From Bacillota bacterium (GTDB lineage: Bacteria > Bacillota > Clostridia > Christensenellales > Aristaeellaceae), in the NCBI GenBank assembly GCA_023396045.1, contig JAEWXD010000031.1:1-41106 (forward strand): a stretch of DNA of 41,106 bases. Direction: 5' to 3'. The notes below the pieces were generated by a model. The model searched no databases and was not told where the DNA came from. It was given only the letters and a program-made list of their open reading frames with translations. Below, piece by piece: positions 15,664 to 24,114 of the stretch. The translations under genes and the position numbers were made by a program. The stretch's first letter is position 1. The number at the start of each line of letters is the position of its first letter.

Positions 15664-18297
15664 ATGGAAACAAGAATGGTAATAGACAGTGTAGAAAAGT
15701 TAGAGCAAGCCATTGCGCGTGTAAGAGCAGCACAACAAGTGTTTGCAACCTACACCCAGGAACAGGTAGACAAAATTTTCTTGGCAGCCGCCAGTGCAGC
15801 CAACAAAGCCAGAATTCCCCTTGCCAAAATGGCAGTGGAAGAAACCGGCATGGGCGTTGTGGAAGATAAGGTTATCAAAAACAACTATGCTGCAGAGTAT
15901 ATCTACAATGCTTATAAAGACACCAAAACCTGCGGTGTAATAGAGGAAGACAAGGCATTTGGCACAACCAAAGTTGCAGAACCCATTGGTGTAATTGCAG
16001 CGGTTATCCCTACCACCAACCCAACCTCTACTGCTATTTTTAAATGCTTACTTGCACTTAAAACCAGAAATGCCATTATTATTTCTGCTCATCCAAGAGC
16101 CAAAAACTCCACTATGGCAGCAGCAAAGCTCGTGCTTGATGCAGCCGTGGCAGCAGGCGCACCGGAAGGTATTATTGAATGGATAGACGTTCCTTCCTTA
16201 GAAATGACCAACACCGTTATGAAGGAAGCCGATATTATTTTGGCAACCGGTGGCCCCGGCATGGTAAAAGCTGCTTACAGCAGCGGCAAGCCGGCACTTG
16301 GCGTAGGCGCTGGTAATACCCCGGCCATTATTGATGACAGTGCTGACATTTTACTTGCTGTAAACTCCATTATACTTTCCAAAACCTTTGACAACGGTAT
16401 GATTTGCGCTTCCGAACAATCCGTAATTGTTATGGAAAGTATTTACAAAGAAGTTAAAAAAGAATTTGCCAAACGCGGTTGCTACTTCTTAAATGCAGAA
16501 GAATGCGAAAAAGTGCGCAAAACCATTATTATCAACGGTGCACTCAATGCTAAAATTGTTGGCCAACCTGCCGCTAAAATTGCAGAGCTTGCTGGCATTA
16601 CCGTGCCGGAAGGCAGCAAAATTTTAATTGGCGAAGTAGAAAGCGTAGAACTTTCTGAAGAATTTGCGCATGAAAAATTAAGCCCTGTGCTTGCCATGTA
16701 TAAAGCAAAAACCTTTGAAGAAGCCTTAGACAAGGCAGATACCTTGGTTGCAGATGGCGGCTATGGCCATACATCCAGCATTTACTTAAACGATGTAAAT
16801 GCTCGTGAAAAATTGCAAGCCTTTGCTGCCCGTATGAAAACCTGTCGTATTTTGGTAAATACCCCTTCCAGCCACGGCGGTATTGGCGACCTTTACAACT
16901 TTAAGCTTGCGCCATCACTCACATTGGGCTGCGGCTCCTGGGGTGGTAACAGCGTAAGCGAAAACGTAGGTGTAAAACACTTGCTCAATATCAAAACCGT
17001 TGCAGAAAGAAGGGAAAATATGCTTTGGTTCCGTGCGCCGGAAAAAATCTATATTAAAAAAGGTTGCTTGCCCGTAGCCTTAGACGAATTGAGAACCGTA
17101 CGCGGTGCTAAAAAAGCCTTCATTGTTACCGATAGCTTCTTATATCAAAACGGTTATACCAAACCGATTTGTGAAAAATTAGACCAAATGGGCATTGCGC
17201 ACACCACATTCTTTAACGTTCAACCGGACCCAACCCTTGCCAATGCGATGGAAGGCGCAAAACAAATGCAAGCCTTCCAACCGGATACCATTATCGCATT
17301 GGGTGGTGGTTCTGCCATGGACGCAGCCAAAATTATGTGGGTGCTCTATGAACATCCGGAAGCAGACTTTATGGATATGGCTATGCGCTTTATGGATATT
17401 CGCAAGCGTGTATACACCTTCCCCAAAATGGGCGAAAAAGCATACTTTATCGCTATTCCAACCTCTGCAGGTACAGGTTCTGAAGTAACTCCGTTTGCCG
17501 TTATTACAGACGAAAAAACCGGCGTGAAGTACCCACTTGCAGACTATGAGCTCTTGCCTAATATGGCCATCATTGATACCGACTTTCATATGAGCGCACC
17601 TAAGGGCCTCACCGCTGCCTCCGGTATTGACGCTGTAACCCATGCTGTAGAAGCCTATGCTGCCATGCTTGCCACAGACTATACCGATGGCCTTGCATTG
17701 CAAGCCTTGAAGAACATATTCAAGTACTTGCCCCGTGCCTATGAAAACGGCCAAAATGATGTAGAAGCACGCGAAAAAATGGCAAACGCAGCTACCATGG
17801 CCGGTATGGCTTTTGCCAACGCCTTCCTTGGTGTTTGCCACTCTATGGCACACAAGCTCGGCGCATTCCATCACCTGCCTCACGGTGTAGCCAATGCCTT
17901 GATGATAGAAGAAGTAATTCGCTTTAACGCCAGCGAAGCACCGGCCAAAATGGGTACCTTCTCTCAATACGATCACCCGCACACTTTGGCACGCTATGCA
18001 GAAATTGCAGATACCTTGGGCCTTGGCGGTAAAAACGATACACAAAAAATGGAAAACTTAATTGCCGCCATCAATGTGCTCAAAGCCAAAGTGGGCATTA
18101 AGAATACCATTGCAGAATATGGCATAGACGAACAAGACTTCATGAACCGTTTGGACGATATGGTAGAACAAGCTTTTGATGACCAATGCACCGGCGCAAA
18201 CCCACGTTACCCACTCATGAGCGAAATTAAGCAAATGTACATCAACGCATACTATGGCAAACACTTTGTAGAAAAAGCAATGCCGGCTACAAAATAG
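15664..18297 (+). CDS. adhE: Bifunctional acetaldehyde-CoA/alcohol dehydrogenase AdhE
   Basis: 877 residues, full length. It reduces acetyl-CoA to acetaldehyde and then to ethanol with two NADH. Residues ~1-440 are the CoA-acylating aldehyde dehydrogenase, with catalytic Cys248 in GMICASEQS and the cofactor motif GVGAGNTPA. Residues ~455-870 are the iron-dependent alcohol dehydrogenase, with GGGSAMDAAK and iron ligands D656, H660, H726 and H740, each three positions after the E. coli residues as I recall them. The first ATG has AGGAGG upstream. It is followed after 14 bases by a kinase-like gene, forming a two-gene operon ended by the terminator at 19068. In an organism that also evolves hydrogen it provides the alternative NADH sink. 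Confidence 0.97.
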   Translation: METRMVIDSVEKLEQAIARVRAAQQVFATYTQEQVDKIFLAAASAANKARIPLAKMAVEETGMGVVEDKVIKNNYAAEYIYNAYKDTKTCGVIEEDKAFGTTKVAEPIGVIAAVIPTTNPTSTAIFKCLLALKTRNAIIISAHPRAKNSTMAAAKLVLDAAVAAGAPEGIIEWIDVPSLEMTNTVMKEADIILATGGPGMVKAAYSSGKPALGVGAGNTPAIIDDSADILLAVNSIILSKTFDNGMICASEQSVIVMESIYKEVKKEFAKRGCYFLNAEECEKVRKTIIINGALNAKIVGQPAAKIAELAGITVPEGSKILIGEVESVELSEEFAHEKLSPVLAMYKAKTFEEALDKADTLVADGGYGHTSSIYLNDVNAREKLQAFAARMKTCRILVNTPSSHGGIGDLYNFKLAPSLTLGCGSWGGNSVSENVGVKHLLNIKTVAERRENMLWFRAPEKIYIKKGCLPVALDELRTVRGAKKAFIVTDSFLYQNGYTKPICEKLDQMGIAHTTFFNVQPDPTLANAMEGAKQMQAFQPDTIIALGGGSAMDAAKIMWVLYEHPEADFMDMAMRFMDIRKRVYTFPKMGEKAYFIAIPTSAGTGSEVTPFAVITDEKTGVKYPLADYELLPNMAIIDTDFHMSAPKGLTAASGIDAVTHAVEAYAAMLATDYTDGLALQALKNIFKYLPRAYENGQNDVEAREKMANAATMAGMAFANAFLGVCHSMAHKLGAFHHLPHGVANALMIEEVIRFNASEAPAKMGTFSQYDHPHTLARYAEIADTLGLGGKNDTQKMENLIAAINVLKAKVGIKNTIAEYGIDEQDFMNRLDDMVEQAFDDQCTGANPRYPLMSEIKQMYINAYYGKHFVEKAMPATK

Positions 18298-18311
18298 GGG
18301 AGGAAATACGC

Positions 18312-19061
18312 ATGAAATTAGATACCGTGATTGCAACACGCAGCAACAAAACCATCTACCGTGATGGCGATAAATGTATTAAAGTTTTTAACGAAGGCTT
18401 TTCTAAGGCTGACGTGCTCAACGAAGCTTTAAACCAGGCACGTATAGAAGAAATTGGTTTAAACATTCCCAAAGTATTGGAAGTAAGCGTAATAGATGGC
18501 AAATGGGCCATTACAAGCGAATACATCGAAGGTAAAACCTTAGCAAGCTTAATGGAAGAAAACCCAAGCAAAAAAGAAGAATACCTTGCCTTCTTGGTGG
18601 ATTTACAACTTTCCATGCATGCCAAAACCTGTGCCAACCTCAATATGTTAAAGCATAAAATGGAGGCAAAAATCAGCGCCAGCAGCTTAGACGCTACCAC
18701 ACGCTATGACTTGCATACCCGTTTGGAAGCCATGCCTAAGCACAATAAGGTTTGCCACGGCGACTTTAACCCATCCAACATTATTGTAAAAGAAGACGGC
18801 ACAGCCTATATTATTGACTGGTCTCACGCTACACAGGGCAACGCCTCTGCCGATGCTGCACGTACCTACTTATTGTTCTGGCTTGCCGGTGATACAGAAG
18901 GCGCTAAAACTTACTTAGAGCTATTCTGCCAAAAGAGCAACACTGCCAAACAATATGTGCAAAAGTGGATGCCGATCGTGGCTGCCTCTCAATCCGTAAA
19001 GGGCAACGAAAAAGAAAAAGAACTCTTGCTTTCTTGGGTAGACGTAGTAGATTACGAATAA
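18312..19061 (+). CDS. Aminoglycoside phosphotransferase (APH)-fold kinase-like protein
   Basis: 249 residues. It has the APH/choline-kinase-type catalytic loop H149-G-D151-F-N153 and the metal motif I-I-D169-W, with an N-terminal lobe holding a Lys in KCIKVFNEG as the likely ATP-contacting residue. I recall a TIGR02172-type family of such proteins in anaerobes. A resistance role is unlikely: the protein is short and co-transcribed with adhE (14-base gap, GGGGAGGAA ribosome binding site). Phosphorylation of a small alcohol, sugar or protein partner is possible, but no substrate can be read from the sequence. Confidence 0.8.
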   Translation: MKLDTVIATRSNKTIYRDGDKCIKVFNEGFSKADVLNEALNQARIEEIGLNIPKVLEVSVIDGKWAITSEYIEGKTLASLMEENPSKKEEYLAFLVDLQLSMHAKTCANLNMLKHKMEAKISASSLDATTRYDLHTRLEAMPKHNKVCHGDFNPSNIIVKEDGTAYIIDWSHATQGNASADAARTYLLFWLAGDTEGAKTYLELFCQKSNTAKQYVQKWMPIVAASQSVKGNEKEKELLLSWVDVVDYE

Positions 19062-19067
19062 AGCTGC

Positions 19068-19105
19068 AAAATCCAGCAAAGGCTTGTACCTTGCTGGATT
19101 TTCTC
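19068..19105 (+). terminator. Terminator of the adhE operon (overlaps the next promoter)
   Basis: AAATCCAGCAA (19069-19079) and TTGCTGGATTT (19091-19101) form an 11-bp perfect stem, followed by TCTCTT. The -35 box of the hydrogenase promoter lies in its loop. Confidence 0.8.
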
Positions 19106-19112
19106 TTATAAT
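19084..19112 (+). promoter_or_regulatory. Promoter of the hydrogenase operon
   Basis: -35 TTGTAC (19084-19089), 17-base spacer, consensus -10 TATAAT (19107-19112). The -35 is in the loop of the upstream terminator and the spacer contains its 3' arm. Expected transcript start is about 19119, giving a leader of about 29 bases before the ATG at 19148. Confidence 0.7.
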
Positions 19113-19147
19113 GGAAATAACAAGTTCCAAACAGTAAGAGGAAAATT

Positions 19148-19420
19148 ATGAAAATACAAATATGTGTAGGCAGCTCCTGCCACTTAAAAGGCTCCGGCGA
19201 ATTGATTGCGCTTTTTGAAGCGGCTATCGCCCGGCACAGCTTAGAAAGCGTTGTTACTTTGCAAGGCTGTTTTTGCATAGGCAAATGCAACCGGGAAGGC
19301 GTCAGCGTGCTGGTAGACGGCAATGTATATGTTGGCATTCGCCCACAAAATTTTATAGATTTTTTTGAAAAACATGTATTGCACCCTTTGCAACAAGAAA
19401 GGAAACAGGCCCATGGCTAA
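19148..19420 (+). CDS. Thioredoxin-like [2Fe-2S] ferredoxin (NuoE/HydC-like), first gene of the hydrogenase operon
   Basis: 90 residues. The [2Fe-2S] ligands are C6-x4-C11 and C43-x3-C47 (CIGKC), the pattern of thioredoxin-like ferredoxins and the C-terminal half of NuoE. An additional C41 precedes the second pair. There is no NuoE helical N-terminal domain, so it is the stand-alone form. It probably passes electrons to or from the hydrogenase proteins encoded after it. Its stop overlaps the next start by eight bases. Confidence 0.88.
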   Translation: MKIQICVGSSCHLKGSGELIALFEAAIARHSLESVVTLQGCFCIGKCNREGVSVLVDGNVYVGIRPQNFIDFFEKHVLHPLQQERKQAHG

Positions 19421-21092
19421 ATGCTTAACCTTAAAAAAATCCAACTGCAAAAACTGCTATAAATGCATACGCCATTGCCCCGTAAAAAGCATACGTTTTT
19501 CTGGCAACCAAGCACATATCATTGGCAATGAGTGTATACTCTGTGGCCAATGCTTTGTGGTATGCCCACAAAATGCCAAAGAAATTGTAGAAGAAATAGA
19601 AAAAGTAAAGGTGCTTTTGCAAAGCGGCGTACCTGTGATTGCCAGCCTTGCCCCCAGCTTTATTGCAAACTATGAGGATTGTGGCATAGGCGCTATGCGC
19701 AAGGCCTTGCAAAAATTGGGCTTTACCGATGTAGAAGAAACCGCCATAGGTGCAACCGTAGTTAAAAATGAATATGAGCGAATATTGCGAGAAAACAAGC
19801 CGGATGTACTTATTAGTTCTTCTTGCCATAGCATTAACTTACTCATACAAAAGCACTATCCTAAGGCATTGCCGTATTTGGCAGATATTCTTTCACCCAT
19901 GCAAGCGCATTGCAGGGATATTAAAGAGCGTATGCCTGATGCCAAAACCGTATTCATAGGCCCATGCGTTGCCAAAAAAGACGAAGGGGAGCATTATGCA
20001 GGCTTGGTTGACGCCGTGCTTACCTTTGAAGAGCTTTCAAAGTGGCTTGCCGAAGCAAATATACACATAGAAAAAGAATCCGATTATGACGATTGCTCAC
20101 GCACAAGGTTTTTTCCTACCACAGGTGGTATACTCAAAAGCATGGCAGAACGCTTGCCAAACTATACCTACCTTGCTTTAGATGGTACAGAAAACTGTAT
20201 TGCCGCACTCAAAGATATCGTGCAAGGCAAAATTCAGCGTTGCTTTATAGAAATGAGTGCCTGTGTGGGTAGCTGTGTAGGTGGGCCGGTGATGGAAAAA
20301 TACCACCGTGCTTCTGCACTTAGGGATTATATTGCCGTTTCTCAATATGCCGGCATACATGATTTTAAGGTAAAACAGCCGGAAGCGAAGGAAATAAAAA
20401 AGACCTTTGAACATATAGAGCAACGCTACCATACCCCGCCGGAAGAAGAAATTGTAAAAATCTTGCACCAAATGGGTAAGTTTAAGCCCAGCCAAGAGCT
20501 TAACTGTGGTTCTTGCGGCTACAATACTTGTAGAGAAAAAGCGGCTGCCATCTATGTAGGCAAGGCACATATATCTATGTGTTTGCCGTTTTTGAAAGAC
20601 AAAGCTGAAAGTTTTTCAGACACCATTGTAAACAATTCGCCCAATGGCTTAATTGTATTAAATGAAGATTTAGAAGTGCAGCAAATCAACAGTGCGGCAT
20701 TACAAATGCTTAATATACGTTTTGAAAGCGATGTATTGGGCGACCATGTGGTGCGCATTTTAGACCCCACCGTATTTAGAAATGTGCTACAAAGGGGCTA
20801 TAACGTGCACAACGAGCGTATGTACTTGCCGGAATACAGGCTGTTTGTTGAGCAATCTGTATTACACGATAAGGAATCCCACCTTTTGATTTGCATTATT
20901 CGTGATGTAACCGATGAAGAAAAAGAACGTGAAAAAAAGGAAAACATCAGCCGTCAAACCATGGAAGTGGCAGATAAAGTGGTGGATAAGCAAATGCGCA
21001 TTGTGCAGGAAATTGCCTCCCTACTTGGAGAAACAGCCGCAGAAACCAAAATTGCCCTTGCCAAACTAAAGGAGTCCATACAAGATGAATGA
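19413..21092 (+). CDS. hydS: Sensory [FeFe] hydrogenase with FeS and PAS domains (HydS type)
   Basis: 559 residues from the ATG at 19413 (AAGGAAA upstream; an in-frame ATG 16 codons earlier lies inside the previous gene without a site). Order: two [4Fe-4S] ferredoxin motifs (C12-x2-C-x2-C-x3-C22 and a second set to ~residue 52), an H-cluster domain with ligands C138, C185, C284 and C288, an FeS motif C365-x2-C-x4-C373-x16-C390, a PAS domain (~395-505), and a C-terminal helix. The usual proton-relay cysteine next to C138 is replaced by S137 (SSSCH instead of TSCCP), which in known sensory hydrogenases goes with very low turnover. It likely senses hydrogen or redox state and signals through PAS. 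Confidence 0.9.
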   Translation: MAKCLTLKKSNCKNCYKCIRHCPVKSIRFSGNQAHIIGNECILCGQCFVVCPQNAKEIVEEIEKVKVLLQSGVPVIASLAPSFIANYEDCGIGAMRKALQKLGFTDVEETAIGATVVKNEYERILRENKPDVLISSSCHSINLLIQKHYPKALPYLADILSPMQAHCRDIKERMPDAKTVFIGPCVAKKDEGEHYAGLVDAVLTFEELSKWLAEANIHIEKESDYDDCSRTRFFPTTGGILKSMAERLPNYTYLALDGTENCIAALKDIVQGKIQRCFIEMSACVGSCVGGPVMEKYHRASALRDYIAVSQYAGIHDFKVKQPEAKEIKKTFEHIEQRYHTPPEEEIVKILHQMGKFKPSQELNCGSCGYNTCREKAAAIYVGKAHISMCLPFLKDKAESFSDTIVNNSPNGLIVLNEDLEVQQINSAALQMLNIRFESDVLGDHVVRILDPTVFRNVLQRGYNVHNERMYLPEYRLFVEQSVLHDKESHLLICIIRDVTDEEKEREKKENISRQTMEVADKVVDKQMRIVQEIASLLGETAAETKIALAKLKESIQDE

Positions 21093-22257
21093 TCTCTGTG
21101 CCGATATAGGCTATAAAAGCATTACCCATTTTGGTGAAGAGCTCTGTGGCGACAAGGTAGACGTGGTAGACACCCAGGACGATTCCACCGTTATTGTGCT
21201 TTCAGACGGTTTGGGAAGTGGTGTAAAAGCCAGCATTTTAAGCACGTTGACTTCTAAAATTATTTCTACCATGCTCAGTGAAGGCCTCAGCGTAGAAGAA
21301 TGTGTAAAAACCATAGCTGCCACTTTGCCCGTGTGTTCTGTGCGTGGGGTGGCATATTCTACCTTTACAATACTGCATATAAAAAACAATCAAACCGCAG
21401 AATTGATACAATACGACAACCCGCAGGTGATTATGTTGCGCAATGATGTGCAATACAATTACCCCTCTACAGAATTGAACATAGAGGGTAAGCGCATATT
21501 GCATTCTGTAATCCCCTTACAAGAAAACGATGTATTTGTTGCCATGAGCGACGGTTGCCCCCATGCCGGCATAGGCACTGCCTATAATTTTGGCTGGAAA
21601 CGGGAGGATATCGGCGAGTTTTTAGAATTGCTTGCACCCCTTGGCTACACTGCCAAAACCCTATCCACCATGTTGATAGATGAGTGCGATAAGCTATATG
21701 GTTTTGAACCCGGCGACGATGCTACGGCCTGCGTGGTGCGTATACGCAAGCGTGAAGCCGTAAATCTTCTGTTTGGCCCACCCTTTGATAGGGACGATAA
21801 CGAGCGCATGATGTCTTTGTTCTTTGGCAAAACGGGCAAGCATATTGTGTGCGGGGGTACTACCGCAAGCATAGCCGCCCGGTATCTTGGCAAGCCGATA
21901 AAAACCAGTTTGCTTTATGAACGCAGTGATATACCACCCATTGCTTATATTGAAGGGGTAGACCTTGTAACCGAAGGCGTTATTACCATCAATAAAGTAG
22001 TAGAATATGCAAGGGACTATGTAAAAAACAACGATCTGTACGAACAATGGAGCTTACAAAAAGATGGGGCTGCCCAAATATGCAGAATTCTTTTTGAAGA
22101 AGCCACGGATATAAATTTCTATGTGGGCAAGGCCATAAACCCGGCCCACCAAAACCCGGACTTGCCCATTAACTTTAACATCAAAATGAACTTGGTTACC
22201 AAGCTCAGCAAATATTTAAAAAAGATGGGTAAGCGCATTAAAGTAAGCTATTTTTAG
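21085..22257 (+). CDS. SpoIIE/PP2C-like protein phosphatase of the hydrogenase operon
   Basis: 390 residues. Residues ~1-215 carry the SpoIIE-type phosphatase motifs: SDGLGSG (~40-46), MSDG near 153, and PGDDATACVV near 210, whose Asp residues bind the two metal ions. Residues ~220-390 form an additional domain with no match I can name (GTTASIAARYLGKP). The start overlaps the hydS stop by eight bases and is served by AAAGGAG inside hydS. Linkage to a PAS hydrogenase suggests a phospho-signalling output of hydrogen sensing, probably acting on a serine/threonine-phosphorylated protein. No kinase or anti-sigma gene is present in the operon. Confidence 0.85.
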   Translation: MNDLCADIGYKSITHFGEELCGDKVDVVDTQDDSTVIVLSDGLGSGVKASILSTLTSKIISTMLSEGLSVEECVKTIAATLPVCSVRGVAYSTFTILHIKNNQTAELIQYDNPQVIMLRNDVQYNYPSTELNIEGKRILHSVIPLQENDVFVAMSDGCPHAGIGTAYNFGWKREDIGEFLELLAPLGYTAKTLSTMLIDECDKLYGFEPGDDATACVVRIRKREAVNLLFGPPFDRDDNERMMSLFFGKTGKHIVCGGTTASIAARYLGKPIKTSLLYERSDIPPIAYIEGVDLVTEGVITINKVVEYARDYVKNNDLYEQWSLQKDGAAQICRILFEEATDINFYVGKAINPAHQNPDLPINFNIKMNLVTKLSKYLKKMGKRIKVSYF

Positions 22258-22265
22258 GAGAAGCC

Positions 22266-23684
22266 ATGCGTAAGTTTGATACCAAAGTACAATATTTAAA
22301 ATATAAGGTGTTGCGTGAAGTGGCACGCCGTGCCTGGAACGATACCCTGTTGCAAAACATTTGGAATATTCCCAAAAGCATTGTGCCGGGTAAAACGCCC
22401 ACCATGCGCTGCTGTGTGTATAAAGAACGTGCCATTCTGGCAGAACGTGTGCGCATGGCTATGGGGGGCGACCCGGATAAGCCCAATATCATTGAAGTAA
22501 TTGATATTGCTTGTGATGAATGCCCTGCCGCAGGCTACGAGGTAAGCTCTTCTTGCCGTGGTTGCTTGGCGCACCGTTGTGAAGACGTATGCAAAAGAGG
22601 CGCCATCTCCTTTGACCATAATCACGTAGCGCATATAGATAAATCCCTATGTGTAGAATGTGGGCAATGTGCCAAAGTATGCCCTTATTCTGCCATTTTG
22701 AACCGTAAACGCCCTTGCCAAGTGGCTTGTAAAATCAAAGCCATCAGCATCAACACAGAAAATGCCGCCGCCATAGACGATAATAAATGCATACAATGCG
22801 GTGCTTGCGTGTATCAATGCCCCTTTGGCGCCATTATGGATAAATCCTATATCATTAACGTAATTGACCTGCTCAAAAAGAGCAACAATAACCAAAACTA
22901 CAAAGTATATGCCATGGTGGCACCTTCTATTTCCAGCCAATTTGCCTATGCAAAACTTGGCCAAGCCGTAGCAGGTTTAAAGCACTTGGGCTTTTACACT
23001 GTGGTAGAGGCTGCCTTGGGTGCGGATATGGTGGCACAGGCAGAGTCCGGCGAGCTTGCAGAAAAAGGCTTTTTAACCAGCTCCTGCTGCCCTGCCTTTG
23101 TGCAATATGTCAAAACTGCCTTCCCGGCCATTGTGCCCATGGTTTCCCATAACCTATCGCCCATGGCAACGCTTGCAAAATATATCAAAACCAAAGAGCC
23201 GAATGCTAAAATTGTGTTCATAGGACCTTGCACAGCCAAAAAGGCAGAAGCACAGTTGGAAACAGTAAAACCCTACATAGACGCTGTGATGACCTTTGAA
23301 GAACTGCAAGCCTTATACGATAGTAAAGAGTTGGATATTACCACCTTAGAAGAAGACAGCTTAGAAAATGCATCCTTTTTTGGCAGAATATTTGCTCGCT
23401 CCGGTGGTTTAAGTGATGCCGTTGCCCAAGGCCTTAAAGAACAAAACATTACTTTTGATTTAAAACCCATTGCCTGTGATGGTATAGAGGAATGCAGAAC
23501 AGCACTTTTGAAAAAAAGCAAAAATGTATTAGACGCTAACTTTATAGAAGGCATGGCTTGCGTGGGCGGTTGCATCGGTGGTGCCGGTTGCTTAACCCAC
23601 GGCGAAAAAAACCGTGCCCAAGTAGACAAATACGGCAAAGAAGCACAACAAAGCAGTATTGCCGGCGCTATACAGAGTTGGTAA
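22266..23684 (+). CDS. hydA: Catalytic [FeFe] hydrogenase, group B type
   Basis: 472 residues. A conserved ~90-residue N-terminal region typical of group B proteins (PKSIVPGKTPTMRCCVYKER) is followed by ferredoxin-like cysteine motifs (CRGCLAHRCEDVCKRG, CVECGQCAKVCPY and CIQCGACVYQCPFG) and the H-cluster domain. The H-cluster motifs are intact: TSSCCP with C274 as proton relay and C275 as ligand, PCTAKK (C322), and EGMACVGGC (C432, C436). It should therefore reduce protons or oxidise hydrogen with ferredoxin. AGGAG lies before the ATG, nine bases after the phosphatase gene. HydE/F/G maturases are not in the window. Confidence 0.92.
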   Translation: MRKFDTKVQYLKYKVLREVARRAWNDTLLQNIWNIPKSIVPGKTPTMRCCVYKERAILAERVRMAMGGDPDKPNIIEVIDIACDECPAAGYEVSSSCRGCLAHRCEDVCKRGAISFDHNHVAHIDKSLCVECGQCAKVCPYSAILNRKRPCQVACKIKAISINTENAAAIDDNKCIQCGACVYQCPFGAIMDKSYIINVIDLLKKSNNNQNYKVYAMVAPSISSQFAYAKLGQAVAGLKHLGFYTVVEAALGADMVAQAESGELAEKGFLTSSCCPAFVQYVKTAFPAIVPMVSHNLSPMATLAKYIKTKEPNAKIVFIGPCTAKKAEAQLETVKPYIDAVMTFEELQALYDSKELDITTLEEDSLENASFFGRIFARSGGLSDAVAQGLKEQNITFDLKPIACDGIEECRTALLKKSKNVLDANFIEGMACVGGCIGGAGCLTHGEKNRAQVDKYGKEAQQSSIAGAIQSW

Positions 23685-23690
23685 AAAATC

Positions 23691-23716
23691 AAACCACCAA
23701 TTCGGTGGTTTTTTCA
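23691..23716 (+). terminator. Terminator of the hydrogenase operon
   Basis: AAACCACC-AATTC-GGTGGTTT with a following T run, seven bases after the stop codon. Confidence 0.85.
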
Positions 23717-23884
23717 AATACAAAAAAGGCAAAGCACAAAATGATATGTACCCGGAAAACCGGATACATAGAAAAATCAAATAGAGTACAGTGATACTTT
23801 TCTGTAACAAATAGAAAACGTGCTGCATAAGTTTCTGATATGCTTTAACTTTATAAACCAAGATAAAAATGCAAGCCGTTGTTT

Positions 23885-23960
23885 AATCCCTAACCCCGAC
23901 ATTGCCTGCCCTTTTATATAGGGCAGGCTTTCTGCTTAAAGCTTTGAACAGGCTGTCAGC
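23885..23960 (+). repeat. Fragment of the dispersed repeat (A7)
   Basis: GCCTGCCC-TTTTATATA-GGGCAGGC (23896-23920 region) is a perfect 8-bp hairpin followed by TTTCTGCTTAAAGCTTTGAA, which matches the right half of the full copies. The left half is missing or too diverged. The surrounding 23717-24084 holds no gene that I can support. Confidence 0.55.
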
Positions 23961-24084
23961 GGTTGCATTGGCATATGCTCATCACTTTTATATAAGTTTT
24001 TATAAAGCGGGGTTTACATTGCGTTCAAATTTATAGAACTTTTGAAAGCCTTAGGTATTTGCCTACCAATTACACAACACAAAA

Positions 24085-24112
24085 AATCAACCACAAAAGT
24101 AGTTGGTTTTAT
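24085..24112 (-). terminator. Terminator of the M16C peptidase gene
   Basis: On the minus strand AACCA...TGGTT encloses a short loop and is followed by a T-rich run, immediately after the stop codon. The stem is weak. Confidence 0.5.
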
Positions 24113-24114
24113 TT

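Noticed and set aside
17179..18045. 288-codon minus-strand open frame opposite adhE
   Set aside because: Shadow of the conserved adhE frame; rich in Cys and His, with no family motif and no start signal.
18312..19061. Aminoglycoside resistance gene
   Set aside because: Only the general APH kinase fold is supported; it is co-transcribed with adhE and lacks specific similarity that I can recognise to resistance enzymes.
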